The notes beneath the pieces were generated by a model, which was not told the origin of the DNA, did not search any database, and saw only the letters and a list, made by a program, of their open reading frames with translations. DNA of 64,000 bases, from NCBI RefSeq assembly GCF_014650555.1, contig NZ_BMVE01000008.1, positions 248,001 through 312,000 of the forward strand, given 5' to 3'. Each line of letters starts with the position of its first letter. Within the stretch, counting starts at the first letter, position 1. This document shows, piece by piece, positions 1-8,397 of this stretch. The stretch is from Streptomyces goshikiensis. Lineage in GTDB: Bacteria > Actinomycetota > Actinomycetes > Streptomycetales > Streptomycetaceae. The position numbers were made by a program, and so were the translations under genes.

Positions 1-339
1 AAGGAGACCGACGCGGTGGTGGCCGGGGCACTGGGCCGGCTGGACGCGGACGAGGCGGTGGCGCGGCTGGAGGCGGCGGGGATCGCCTGCGCACGGCTGA
101 ACTCGGTGGCCCGGCTGGCGGAGCATCCGCAGCTGGCGGCCCGGGACCGCTGGCGGGAGGTGGGCTCACCGGCCGGACCGCTGCGCGCGCTGCTGCCGCC
201 GATCGGGCTGCCGGGCGGCGCGGAGCCGGTCATGGGCGCCGTGCCCGCGCTCGGTGAGCACACGGAGGCCCTGCTGCGCGCCCTGGGGATGACGGGCGCG
301 CAGATCACAGCACTGCGCCGGGACGGTGTGGTCGCCTGA
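1..339 (+). CDS. CaiB/BaiF-type (family III) CoA-transferase, C-terminal fragment
   Basis: This is the last ~112 codons of a gene that enters from the left edge; the reading frame is open from base 1. The text resembles the C-terminal part of family III CoA-transferases (CaiB/BaiF/formyl-CoA transferase type), which move CoA between acyl groups: HPQLAARDRW, then the proline/glycine-rich PPIGLPG and the ending GEHTEALLRALGM. In that family this region carries the 'aHPQl..R' and 'lGeHt..vL..lG' signatures. The catalytic Asp lies in the missing N-terminal part, so the substrate cannot be judged. Confidence 0.8.
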   Translation, partial: KETDAVVAGALGRLDADEAVARLEAAGIACARLNSVARLAEHPQLAARDRWREVGSPAGPLRALLPPIGLPGGAEPVMGAVPALGEHTEALLRALGMTGAQITALRRDGVVA

Positions 340-418
340 GGCCGGGGATACCCCAGGGTGCGCGAACGAGGGGCCGGGTGCGGGCGTAGCCGGCGAACCG
401 GCCGCGCTGCGGGGGCAG

Positions 419-688
419 TTACGAGCGGCGGCCGCCGAAGAGCGTGCGCCGCAGCCGGCGCAGCGGCGCGAAGAGCGCGACGCGCGCGCTCCGGCTCCGC
501 AGCACGTGCGTGTGGTCGCGGGAAGTGAGCTCGCGCATCAGCAGGGTCGCCTCGGCCGCCTCGTGGTGCGGGACGGCGGGGCCGCCCAGCACGGCGAGAT
601 GGCGGTCGAGGCGCGAGCTGGTCGCGCTGCTGCCGCAGGTGATGGCAGGCACGCGAGGCGGCCTACTGCGCATTGCTATCTGTTCCAT
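419..688 (-). CDS. small basic actinobacterial protein of unknown function
   Basis: An 89-residue Arg-rich protein with no recognised domain. The ATG at 688 is preferred over an in-frame GTG at 700 because a GGGGAGAG ribosome-binding site lies directly before it. It contains CGSSATSSRLDRHLAVLGG and ends RRTLFGGRRS. I believe similar short proteins occur beside this kinase gene in other streptomycetes, but that is recollection. Overlapping frames on the other strand are longer but look like GC-rich shadows. It is transcribed divergently from the kinase gene. Confidence 0.6.
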   Translation of the reverse strand: MEQIAMRSRPPRVPAITCGSSATSSRLDRHLAVLGGPAVPHHEAAEATLLMRELTSRDHTHVLRSRSARVALFAPLRRLRRTLFGGRRS

Positions 689-797
689 GTCTCTCCCCAC
701 CCGTACGAGGGCACCCGGCCCGGGCAGGTTAACCCTATCGTCCCCGCGTCGCGCTCGGGTATCCCGGTGGTGTGAATTACCCCTGCTTATACGGGGA

Positions 798-828
798 GTT
801 GACGATTACTCAGTGGAGTCATTCGTCA
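798..828. promoter_or_regulatory. interrupted inverted repeat upstream of the kinase gene
   Basis: In the divergent spacer TGACGA (800-805) pairs with TCGTCA (823-828), and inside it ACTC (808-811) pairs with GAGT (816-819) around a 4-nt loop. A -35-like TTGACG overlaps the left arm, but I see no convincing -10 at the right spacing. It could be an operator or a leader hairpin; no regulator is assigned. Confidence 0.3.
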
Positions 829-949
829 CTCTCCGCACAAATCGGGCCCTCTGGGGACGGGTGCGGCGAACCGTGCCGTCCTGCGGGCCGAAAAGCCCGC
901 TCTGCGCTAACTTGGAGTGATCGCCCGGTGGCACACATGGGGGTCTCGC

Positions 950-2644
950 GTGACGGAAGACATGGCTGGCGGCGGGCGTGTCATCGCCGGCCGGTACCGG
1001 TTGCTGGGCCCGCTGGGCCGCGGCGGCATGGGCATCGTGTGGCGGGCCCGGGACGAGGTCCTGGGCCGGGAGGTCGCCGTCAAGGAGGTCCGCGCGCCCG
1101 CCGGACTGGATCAGGCCGAGGTGACCCGGATGTACCGGCGCCTGGAGCGCGAGGCCTGGGCGGCCGCCCGGGTCTCGCACCGCGGGGTGGTCACGGTGTA
1201 CGACGTGGCCACCGAGGACGGCCGGCCCTGGATCGTGATGGAGCTGGTGCGCGGGCTCTCGCTGGCCGACGTACTGGAGGCCGAGGGGCCGCTCACCCCG
1301 CAGCGCGCCGCGCACTTCGGGGAGCAGGTGCTGGCGGCGCTGCGCTCGGCGCACGAGGCGGGGGTGCTGCACCGGGACGTCAAGCCCGCCAACGTCCTGG
1401 TCGCCAATGACGGCCGGGTGGTGCTCAGCGATTTCGGGATCGCGAGCCTGGAGGGCTCCTCGGCGATCACGATGACCGGCGAGGTGATCGGCTCCCCCGA
1501 ATTCACGGCGCCGGAGCGGGCGTTGGGCCGCGATCCGGGTCCCGAGTCGGACCTGTGGTCGCTGGGGGTGATGCTGTACCAGGCCGTGGAGGGGGTGTCC
1601 CCCTTCCGGCAGGACACCCCGCTGTCCACGCTGCGCGCGGTGGTGGACGAGGAACTGCCGCCGCCGCGCCGCGCCGGGCCGCTGGAGCCCGTACTGGAGG
1701 GGCTGCTGCGCAAGGACCCGGCCGAGCGGCTGTCCGCGGCGGAGGCGTCCCGGATGCTGCGGATCATCGGCGCGGGCGGGGACGTACGGACCCTGGGCGG
1801 GGCGGTGTCCGGTCCGGACTCGCCGACCGCCGTCGCCCGCCACCCGGAGGGCCGGGACCCGTACGGGACGCCGCGCGGCGCGGTCTACGGCGGGCCCACG
1901 GAACCGGTGCCCGCGCCCCCGTTCCCCGCGCCGCCCGCCGCCGGGCCGCGGGGCCAGGGGCGGGCCGGGGTGCTGCTGACCGTCGGGATCGTGGTGCTGC
2001 TGCTGGTACTGGCGCTGCTGGGGTGGCTGCTGTTCAGCGGCCGGGGCGGCGGGGGCGGCACCTCGACGGACGGGGCCGGCAGCTCGCGGTCCGCCGCGGA
2101 GAGCCCCTCGCGGTCCCCGTCGGACACCGCGTCCGGCGCGCCGTCGGAGTCGGCGTCCGTCTCCGCGTCGGCGTCGGCTTCCGCGTCCGGGAGCGGGTCC
2201 GCGCAGCAGGTCGCGCTGTACGTCCGCAGCGTGCGCGACGACTACCGCGGCGGCTGCCCGCCGCCCGCCGCGCAGGCCCCGGCCTTCGCGGCCACCGTCG
2301 AGGTCACCCGGCTCCCGGTCGTGCTGGAGTACCGCTGGGCGGCGCGCTCCGGGGTCGCCTCCGGGCCGGGCTGGCAGTCCGTCACCTTCGAGGAGGGCGG
2401 GCCCAGGAGCCGGCAGCTGGAGCACACCGAGCCGGCCCGCCGCGCCGGCGGCACCTTCGAGGACGCGGTCCGGCTGGAGGTACGGGCGCCCGAGCGGGCG
2501 GTGTCGGACTGGCTGGAGTTCTCCGTGACGTGCGAGGAGGAGACCCCGACGGGCGGGGCCTCCTCCCCCGGCGCGAGCGGTTCACCGGAGCCGAGCGCCT
2601 CCGGCGGCGGGGCGCCGAGCCCGGAACCGGAGACCAGCCCGTAG
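950..2644 (+). CDS. membrane-anchored PknB-type serine/threonine protein kinase
   Basis: A 564-residue eukaryotic-type kinase. The cytosolic kinase domain runs from about residue 16 to 275: glycine loop GRGGMG (23-28), catalytic Lys about 45 (AVKEV), HRDVKPANV from about 141, then DFG and the APE-like PEFTAPE. A Pro-rich linker follows, then one membrane helix at about 340-363 (LLTVGIVVLLLVLALLGWLL), a Ser/Ala-rich spacer and an extracytoplasmic domain of ~120 residues ending in a Ser/Pro tail. There are no PASTA repeats, so the sensor domain is not a peptidoglycan-binding PknB type. The start is ambiguous between GTG 950 and ATG 962. The ligand and targets are unknown. Confidence 0.92.
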   Translation: MTEDMAGGGRVIAGRYRLLGPLGRGGMGIVWRARDEVLGREVAVKEVRAPAGLDQAEVTRMYRRLEREAWAAARVSHRGVVTVYDVATEDGRPWIVMELVRGLSLADVLEAEGPLTPQRAAHFGEQVLAALRSAHEAGVLHRDVKPANVLVANDGRVVLSDFGIASLEGSSAITMTGEVIGSPEFTAPERALGRDPGPESDLWSLGVMLYQAVEGVSPFRQDTPLSTLRAVVDEELPPPRRAGPLEPVLEGLLRKDPAERLSAAEASRMLRIIGAGGDVRTLGGAVSGPDSPTAVARHPEGRDPYGTPRGAVYGGPTEPVPAPPFPAPPAAGPRGQGRAGVLLTVGIVVLLLVLALLGWLLFSGRGGGGGTSTDGAGSSRSAAESPSRSPSDTASGAPSESASVSASASASASGSGSAQQVALYVRSVRDDYRGGCPPPAAQAPAFAATVEVTRLPVVLEYRWAARSGVASGPGWQSVTFEEGGPRSRQLEHTEPARRAGGTFEDAVRLEVRAPERAVSDWLEFSVTCEEETPTGGASSPGASGSPEPSASGGGAPSPEPETSP

Positions 2645-2672
2645 GCCGGCCCGGCGCCCCGGGCCGGCCTAC
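2641..2672. terminator. strong hairpin between convergent kinase and lipase genes
   Basis: A perfect 14-bp stem (GTAGGCCGGCCCGG with its complement) and a CGCC loop begin at the kinase stop codon and end 14 bp before the lipase stop. There is no U tract, as is common for Streptomyces terminators. It probably serves both converging transcripts. Confidence 0.7.
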
Positions 2673-2685
2673 GGTCCGGCGCGCG

Positions 2686-3495
2686 TCAGGCCGCGCTGGT
2701 GAACACCGGCAGGTAGCCGCCGGACTGCCCGGCCGCGGTCGGGTGGTAGGACTCCCCGATGTTGAGCCAGTTGACGCTGTGCAGCCACGCGCTGCCGGAG
2801 CAGATCTCGTGACCGGTGAAGGCGCCGGCGACCGAGGCGAAGGTGAAGCCGTGGTCGGCGGCGCGTTTGGCGATGGCGGCGTTGAGGTAGTCGGCGGCGC
2901 CGTTGATGGCGGAGCGTTCGCCCTCGGTCAGGCCGGTGACGCAGGTGCCGTTCAGCTTGTAGAACCGGGGATAGCCGATGACGACGACCCGGGCGCCGGG
3001 CGCGCGGTTGTGGATGGCGTCGTAGACCTGGTCGAGCTTGCCGGGGAGGGTGGAGTCCACGTAGCCCTTGGCCTGGTTGACGCGGCCCACGCAGGTGGAT
3101 TCGGACTGGAGCACGCACGTCGTCATGACGTCGGAGAATCCGGCGTCGTTGCCGCCGATGGTGATGCTGACCAGGTCGGTGCCGGAGTTCAGCGGGCCGA
3201 GCTGCCCGGAGAGGACGTCACCCGTACGGGCGCCCGAGCAGGCGGTGAAGGAGAAGCTCTGCGGGGAGTGCGCGGCGGCCCACAGGGCCGGGTAGGCGCG
3301 GCTGGTGCGCTTGCAGTCGCCGCTCCCGCTGTCGTAGTTGCCGGCGCCGACGCCGGAGGAGTAGGAGTCGCCGAGGGCGACGTAGCCGAAGTCGGCCTGG
3401 GCGGCGGAGGCCTGGCCGGCACCGAACAGGGCGGCGGAGGCGGCGAGTAACAGGGAGGAGGTCAGGGCGGCGAGGCGCGGCATGTTCAAGCTCAT
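2686..3495 (-). CDS. secreted SGNH/GDSL-family lipase
   Basis: A 269-residue secreted esterase/lipase. The signal peptide (SSLLLAASAALFGAGQASA) is followed by block I GDSYSSG with the nucleophilic Ser, and by GGNDAGF (block III, the oxyanion Asn). C-terminal text ESYHPTAAGQSGGY carries the catalytic His of block V. Cysteines are spaced as in the S. coelicolor SGNH lipase family, which hydrolyses acyl esters outside the cell. I recall an orthologue at about SCO1725. The gene converges on the kinase gene and shares a terminator with it. Confidence 0.92.
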   Translation of the reverse strand: MSLNMPRLAALTSSLLLAASAALFGAGQASAAQADFGYVALGDSYSSGVGAGNYDSGSGDCKRTSRAYPALWAAAHSPQSFSFTACSGARTGDVLSGQLGPLNSGTDLVSITIGGNDAGFSDVMTTCVLQSESTCVGRVNQAKGYVDSTLPGKLDQVYDAIHNRAPGARVVVIGYPRFYKLNGTCVTGLTEGERSAINGAADYLNAAIAKRAADHGFTFASVAGAFTGHEICSGSAWLHSVNWLNIGESYHPTAAGQSGGYLPVFTSAA

Positions 3496-3686
3496 GTGTG
3501 CGGCTCCTTGTGGGGGTTACTCCTGAGTCCGTGGTACAAGCAGCCGCGCTTGGCCGGAAGCGTTCATGCCAAGAATATTCGGGGTGGAGTTGTGGCCGGA
3601 ATCTTCACTCCGACGGTGTTTCAAGAGGGAACTTGGGCACCCGATCCAGCGAAACACGGGTGCATGAGGACAGTTGGTGCCGGATC

Positions 3687-4802
3687 ATGGGCGCCATGTC
3701 AGCCACCGCGGACGACCCGCACCACGCGCTGCCGATCCGGCTCAACGTCGATGACAGCGATTCGCCCTCGGATGTCGTCGACGCGCTGTTCCTCGGCCGG
3801 TTCGCGTCCGGCGAGCAGCCGTACTCGCACAGCGTGACGATCGAGCGGGTGAAACCGGAAGCGACCCTGCTGCCGCCCGACGCCACCGTGCTGCGCTCGG
3901 CGCGCGACAGCGACCGCAGCGCCACGCTCGCCGAGGGCGAGGGCTGGACGATGCTGGTCTCGCGCTGGAGCCGCGGCGCGGACGTCACGGTGACGGCGGT
4001 CAGCGACGAACTCGCCTCCGGTGTGCTCGGCCGGGCCACGGACGGGGTGCAGGACGAGCCCGAACCGCAGCCGGAGAACGTGACGATGGGCTTCTGGTAC
4101 GTCTCCCCGCGCCGCGGCCCGTACCGGACGACCCGCCAGATCGCGGCCGGGACCTGGGCGGAGGTGCGGCCCAACTACACCGCGCCGGTGGCCGGGGCGA
4201 TGGACCGGCTGATGAAGGTCACCCCGGACGACATCGCGGGCCGGCTGCTGCTGCTGCACGGGCCGCCGGGGACGGGGAAGACCTCCGCCCTGCGCACGCT
4301 GGCCCGGTCGTGGCGGGACTGGTGCCAGGTGGACTGCGTACTGGACCCGGAGCGGCTCTTCAACGACGTCGGCTACCTGATGGACATCGCGATCGGCGAG
4401 GACGAGGGCACCTCCAAGGGGCGCTGGCGGCTGCTGCTGCTGGAGGACTGCGACGAGCTGATCCGCGGCGAGGCCCGGCACACCGCCGGGCAGGCGCTGT
4501 CCCGGCTGCTCAACCTGACGGACGGACTCCTGGGGCAGGGCCGCAACGTCCTGGTCGGGGTCACGACCAACGAGGACCTGGAGCGCCTCCACCCGGCGGT
4601 GGTCCGGCCCGGCCGCTGCCTGGCGCGGATCGAGGTGGGCCGGCTGACGCACGGCGAGGCGGTGGACTGGCTCGGCACCGACGAGGGCGTCTCCCGCGAG
4701 GGCGCCACCCTGGCCGAACTCTTCGCGCTGCGGCGCGGTACGGGGCCTGCGGCCCTGCTGCCGCCGCAGGGTCAGCCGAGCGAGGCGGGGCTGTACTTGT
4801 AG
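3687..4802 (+). CDS. AAA-family ATPase with N-terminal DUF5925-like domain
   Basis: A 371-residue protein. An N-terminal ~180-residue region of the DUF5925 type precedes a single AAA module: Walker A GPPGTGKTS at about 191-199, Walker B RLLLLEDCDE at about 247-256, a sensor-1 like VTTNED and the arginine-rich RPGRCLARIE. This is the CDC48/FtsH-like AAA fold usually found in remodelling ATPases, but the client is unknown. The start could be ATG 3687 or ATG 3696; neither has a clear ribosome-binding site. It stands alone, divergent from the lipase gene. Confidence 0.82.
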   Translation: MGAMSATADDPHHALPIRLNVDDSDSPSDVVDALFLGRFASGEQPYSHSVTIERVKPEATLLPPDATVLRSARDSDRSATLAEGEGWTMLVSRWSRGADVTVTAVSDELASGVLGRATDGVQDEPEPQPENVTMGFWYVSPRRGPYRTTRQIAAGTWAEVRPNYTAPVAGAMDRLMKVTPDDIAGRLLLLHGPPGTGKTSALRTLARSWRDWCQVDCVLDPERLFNDVGYLMDIAIGEDEGTSKGRWRLLLLEDCDELIRGEARHTAGQALSRLLNLTDGLLGQGRNVLVGVTTNEDLERLHPAVVRPGRCLARIEVGRLTHGEAVDWLGTDEGVSREGATLAELFALRRGTGPAALLPPQGQPSEAGLYL

Positions 4803-4963
4803 GAGGGCGCGTGGAGCGGCGGGGGTGACGTCCCGCAGGTCCCGCGGGTCCCGCCGGGCACGGCGACGACAATGGGCCACGGGCGAAGGCCCCGTCCGGC
4901 CGCCCGGCCGGCCCCGCGCGCCACCGCGCACCGCCCCGCCCCGCCGAACCTGGAGAGTCCACC

Positions 4964-5506
4964 GTGCCCGAACCGGCGCAGCAGAACCCGTACCCCGACA
5001 GCCACGTCCTCGGCGAAGGCCCCGAACCGCACCCGCAGCTCCGGCCGGTGCTGCCCCTGCTGGGGCGCTGGCACGGCCGCGGGCGGGGCGAGTACCCGAC
5101 CCTGGAGCAGGGCTTCCGGTACGAGCAGGAGATCACCTTCAGCCACGACGGCAGGCCGTTCCTGCGCTACGAGTCGCGCGCGTGGCTGATCGACGAGTCG
5201 GGCACCGTCCTGCGCCCGTCGGGCCGGGAGTCCGGGTGGTGGCGGATCATGCCCGACGCCTCGGTGGAGGTCACCCTCGCCCACCCCACCGGCATCGTGG
5301 AGACGTACGTCGGCCGGGTGTCCGGTACGGAGATCGAGATCGCGACGGACCACGTGGCGCGCACGCCCCGCGCCAAGGAGGTCACCGGCATGCGGCGCCG
5401 GTACACCGTCCGCGACGGGGAGCTGACGATCACCCAGGACATGGCGGCGATGGGAGTGCCCATGACCCACCACCTGAAGGCGGAACTGCGCCGGCACGAG
5501 GACTGA
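4964..5506 (+). CDS. nitrobindin-like heme-binding beta-barrel protein
   Basis: A 180-residue protein of the FABP-like/DUF1794 nitrobindin family (peroxynitrite isomerase, ferric-heme beta-barrel). The diagnostic GRWHGRGRGEYPT near residues 33-45 matches the family's GxWxGxGxGxYP strand. FSHDGRPFLRYESRAWL and the C-terminal MTHHLKAELRR follow the family pattern, with the distal HH pair where the proximal heme His is expected. It starts at GTG 4964 behind TGGAGAG. The family is linked to scavenging of nitrogen oxides; that role here is inferred from the family alone. Confidence 0.87.
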   Translation: MPEPAQQNPYPDSHVLGEGPEPHPQLRPVLPLLGRWHGRGRGEYPTLEQGFRYEQEITFSHDGRPFLRYESRAWLIDESGTVLRPSGRESGWWRIMPDASVEVTLAHPTGIVETYVGRVSGTEIEIATDHVARTPRAKEVTGMRRRYTVRDGELTITQDMAAMGVPMTHHLKAELRRHED

Positions 5507-5549
5507 CGCGAGGGCGGGGGCTGTTTCCTGGCTTCCCGCTTCCCGCTGC

Positions 5550-5936
5550 CTACTTCCCGTACCGCGCCCGCAGGCCGTCGAGGGCGGCCGCCGTGGCCTC
5601 CTCGAAGCTGAGCCCCAGCCGCCGCGCCCGCTCCGCGTAGGCCTGCGCGGCGGCGGCCGCCTCCCGGGCGGCGGAGTCGCCCGCCGCCGCGACGAAGGTG
5701 CCGTTGCGCCCGCGCGTCTCGATCACCCCGTCGCCCTCCAGGGCCCGGTACGCCTTGGCGACCGTGTTCGCCGCCAGGCCCAGTTCCTCCGCGAGCCCCC
5801 GTACCGTCGGGAGCTTGTACCCCACCGGCAGCCGCCCCGCCCGCGCCGCCTCCGCGATCTGTGTGCGCAGCTGTTCGTACGGGGCGGCGGCGCCCGCCGA
5901 GCCGTCCATCCGGATGTTCAGGTTCGTCGAGGTCAC
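5550..5936 (-). CDS. GntR-family (YtrA-type) transcriptional regulator
   Basis: A 128-residue short GntR regulator: a winged helix-turn-helix (PYEQLRTQIAEAARAG, KLPTVRGLAEELGLAANTVA, RALEGDGVIETRGR) followed by only ~45 residues of Ala/Arg-rich helix. That is the YtrA subfamily layout, whose members usually repress small ABC-transporter operons. No ABC genes are adjacent. The start is GTG 5936, placed by GGGGGAGAA about 7 nt upstream; the longer frame to 6068 lacks this. It is divergent from the DUF402 gene, so the ~80-bp spacer is the likely operator region. Confidence 0.88.
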   Translation of the reverse strand: MTSTNLNIRMDGSAGAAAPYEQLRTQIAEAARAGRLPVGYKLPTVRGLAEELGLAANTVAKAYRALEGDGVIETRGRNGTFVAAAGDSAAREAAAAAQAYAERARRLGLSFEEATAAALDGLRARYGK

Positions 5937-6015
5937 GCCCCGATTCTCCCCCATCGGCCGCGGCCCCCGCGAAATTCGCGGGCGCCCGGGCGCCGCCCGG
6001 CCTACGGTCGGTCGC

Positions 6016-6504
6016 ATGACCGCATCCCGCACCATTCCCGTCACCCTCACGAAGGCCGGCCGCACCAAGATCCGCTACCCGGCCGAGCTGCTCGCCGACA
6101 CCGGCGACCGGGTCACGGTCCGCGCGCCCTGGGCGGCCGAGGGCGTACGGGACTTCGGCTTCGTGCGCTTCGAGCCGGGCGACGTGTTCACCGAGCACTT
6201 CTGGCGCAGCCGCTGGTACGCGATCAAGGAGGTCCGCACCGGCGGGGGCGTCCTCAAGGGCTGGTACTGCGACATCACCCGCCCGACGGTGGTGGCCGAG
6301 GACGGGATCCTCGTGGAGGACCTGGACCTCGACCTCTGGGTCTCGGCGGACGGCGCGACCGTGATCCGTCTCGACGAGGACGAGTTCGCGGCGAGCGGCC
6401 TCCCGGAGACCGACCCGGCGGCCGCGGCGGCGGCCCTGGCCGCCCTCGTCGCCCTCGACGAACAGGCCCGCACCCCCGCCGGCCTCCCCGCGCTCCTCGG
6501 CTGA
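6016..6504 (+). CDS. DUF402-domain protein (FomD/nucleotide phosphatase-like barrel)
   Basis: A 162-residue protein with a DUF402 barrel. The run TEHFWRSRWYAIKEV, GWYCDITRP and ILVEDLDLDLWV holds the family's Trp, Tyr, Asp and Lys residues. Characterised relatives are metal-dependent nucleoside di/triphosphatases and the fosfomycin-pathway hydrolase FomD. The typical active site is made of Asp/Tyr/Lys residues in this stretch, so a nucleotide-phosphate hydrolase is plausible; the substrate is unknown. It begins at ATG 6016, 79 bp from the divergent GntR start. Confidence 0.78.
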   Translation: MTASRTIPVTLTKAGRTKIRYPAELLADTGDRVTVRAPWAAEGVRDFGFVRFEPGDVFTEHFWRSRWYAIKEVRTGGGVLKGWYCDITRPTVVAEDGILVEDLDLDLWVSADGATVIRLDEDEFAASGLPETDPAAAAAALAALVALDEQARTPAGLPALLG

Positions 6505-6622
6505 CCGGCGGCGCCCGGAGCCAGGACGTGCGCGGGGCCCGGGGCGCCCTTACGGTGAAGGGGCAATGTGCCGGTGCGTCGCGCGCGCCGGCTCCGCATC
6601 CGCACCGTAAGGCGGTCCGCAC

Positions 6623-6979
6623 ATGGCCACTGCCTCTGACGCACCTGTCCTTGAGACGCTCGCCGCGATGACCCTGGACTCCATCGAGCACTGCACCATG
6701 GACCGGGAGACGCTGATCATCACCCGCATCGCCGCGCTCGTCGCGATGGACGCACCGGCGATCTCGTACCTGGCCCACATGGATCCCGCGATCAAGGCCG
6801 ACATGACGGTGGAGAAACTGCAGGACGTGCTGGTCGCGATCGCTCCGGTCGTGGGTACCGCGCGCGTCATGTCCGCCGCGGGTCACATCGCACAGGCCTT
6901 CGGCGTCGCGATCGCCATGGCCGAATCCGAGGCCGAGGCCATGGCCGAGGCCGGCTCCCGGGGCCGGGAAGGTTCCTGA
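6623..6979 (+). CDS. small carboxymuconolactone-decarboxylase-like (AhpD-fold) protein
   Basis: A 118-residue, mostly helical Ala/Met-rich protein. TMDRETLIITRIAALVAMDAPAISY resembles the first helices of carboxymuconolactone decarboxylase/AhpD-fold proteins, which are often annotated this way in streptomycetes. The catalytic CxxC of the redox-active AhpD members is absent, so peroxidase activity is not expected. The C terminus is a repetitive EAEAMAEAG stretch. A strong terminator lies 44 bp downstream, so the gene is probably monocistronic. Confidence 0.6.
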   Translation: MATASDAPVLETLAAMTLDSIEHCTMDRETLIITRIAALVAMDAPAISYLAHMDPAIKADMTVEKLQDVLVAIAPVVGTARVMSAAGHIAQAFGVAIAMAESEAEAMAEAGSRGREGS

Positions 6980-7022
6980 GCGGCTCCGCCCCGCGGCGAC
7001 CGCGACTGCGCTCCACAGCACC

Positions 7023-7061
7023 CCGTTGGCCCCGCCGTCATGACGACGGCGGGGCCAACGG
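7023..7061 (+). terminator. 17-bp hairpin terminator
   Basis: CCGTTGGCCCCGCCGTC pairs perfectly with its complement across the 5-nt loop ATGAC, followed by a short T-containing stretch (GTTGTC). It separates the CMD-like gene from the vWA gene. Confidence 0.8.
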
Positions 7062-7126
7062 CGTTGTCAGTGCCCCCTCCTAGTGTGGAGACATCACTCG
7101 GGGAGCTGCGGAGAAGGAGCACAACC

Positions 7127-8185
7127 ATGTCCACCAACAAGATCCAGCACAAGGTGAACCACGTCGCGCTGGTAGTGGACAGTTCGGGTTCCATGCACCA
7201 GCACCAGAGCCAACTCATCCGTGTCGTGGACGAGTTCGTGGCGGGCCTGAAGGCCGAGTCGGACAGCCTCGGCCACGAGACCCGGATCAGCCTCTACTCC
7301 TTCGACCACAGGGTGGAGAACCTGGTCTGGGACATGGACGTGAAGCACCTGCCGTCCATGCGGGGCCTGTACAAGGTCAACAACGGCGCCACCGCCCTCA
7401 TCGAGGCATCGCTGAAGTCGCTGGAGGACCTGGGCCACATCTGGGAGGAGTACGGCGAGCACAGCTTCCTCCAGATCGTGGTGACGGACGGCGAGGAGAA
7501 CGCCTCCGGCGGCGACAGGCGGCACGACGGCGACATGACCGTCCTGGGCCCCTGGCTCGACAAGATCGCGGCGAAGATGGGCGCGCTCCCGGAGCACTGG
7601 ACCTCCGCGATCCTCGTCCCGAACTCCCTGGCGAAGCGCACCGCCCAGAACTACGGCTTCCCCGCCGGGAACATCGCCATCTGGGACGCGGATTCCAAGG
7701 AGGGCGTCGAGGAGGCGATAGGCACCGTGCGCGCCGCCGCCACCAGCTTCCTGCGCGGCCGCGAGAAGGGCGTGCGCGGTACGAAGAGCCTGTTCGCGGT
7801 CGGCCAGGACCTGTCCGTCGACCAGGTCCGCGCGAACCTCGAACCGGTCCCGGCCGACAAGTACCGCCTGCTGGAGGTCGACGCGGAGGTCGCGATCCGC
7901 CCCTTCGTCGACGCGCAGCCGGATGTCACCTACGCGCGCGGCGCGTGCTACTACCAGTTGGGCACCCGGGTCCAGATCCAGCCCGACAAGGAAGTCATCG
8001 TGGTCGAGAAGGACACCGACCGCGCCTACACCGGCGACGCGGCGCGCAGCCTCCTGTTCGGCGCGGGCATCCAGGGCACCGTCTCCGTGAAGGCGGGCCA
8101 CAACCCCGCCCTGGAGGTCTACGTCCAGAGCCGCTCGGTCAACAGGAAGCTCAAGCCGAAGACCCGCCTGCTCATCATGCTCTGA
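7127..8185 (+). CDS. von Willebrand A (MIDAS) domain protein with a conserved C-terminal domain
   Basis: A 352-residue cytosolic protein. The N-terminal ~190 residues form a vWA domain with an intact MIDAS: DSSGSM at residues 18-23, then a Thr region (NNGATALIEA) and VVTDGEENASGG as the third loop. The C-terminal ~130 residues (RGACYYQLGTRVQIQ, SVKAGHNPALEVYVQSRS, KPKTRLLIML) are well-formed but belong to no family I can name. The start ATG is fixed by GAGAAGGAGC 7 nt upstream. No MoxR ATPase or other usual vWA partner is adjacent. The role is unknown. Confidence 0.82.
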   Translation: MSTNKIQHKVNHVALVVDSSGSMHQHQSQLIRVVDEFVAGLKAESDSLGHETRISLYSFDHRVENLVWDMDVKHLPSMRGLYKVNNGATALIEASLKSLEDLGHIWEEYGEHSFLQIVVTDGEENASGGDRRHDGDMTVLGPWLDKIAAKMGALPEHWTSAILVPNSLAKRTAQNYGFPAGNIAIWDADSKEGVEEAIGTVRAAATSFLRGREKGVRGTKSLFAVGQDLSVDQVRANLEPVPADKYRLLEVDAEVAIRPFVDAQPDVTYARGACYYQLGTRVQIQPDKEVIVVEKDTDRAYTGDAARSLLFGAGIQGTVSVKAGHNPALEVYVQSRSVNRKLKPKTRLLIML

Positions 8186-8397
8186 ACCCCCGCCGAGCAG
8201 GTGGTGGGATGCGTTTTCTGAGGTGGTGCTTGTCCCTGGCTTAAGGGGAGCCTAAGGATCGGGGCGGGGGGCGGGAACGCGGCTGGGAGGGGGTGGGGGG
8301 CGGTTAGTTTGGCCGGGCCAGGGAGGGCTGGAGGTGGCGCCGGGACCCGTGAGGGCGGCGCCGCGCAGTCCGATTCCGTCTGTGAGGAGATCCACCC

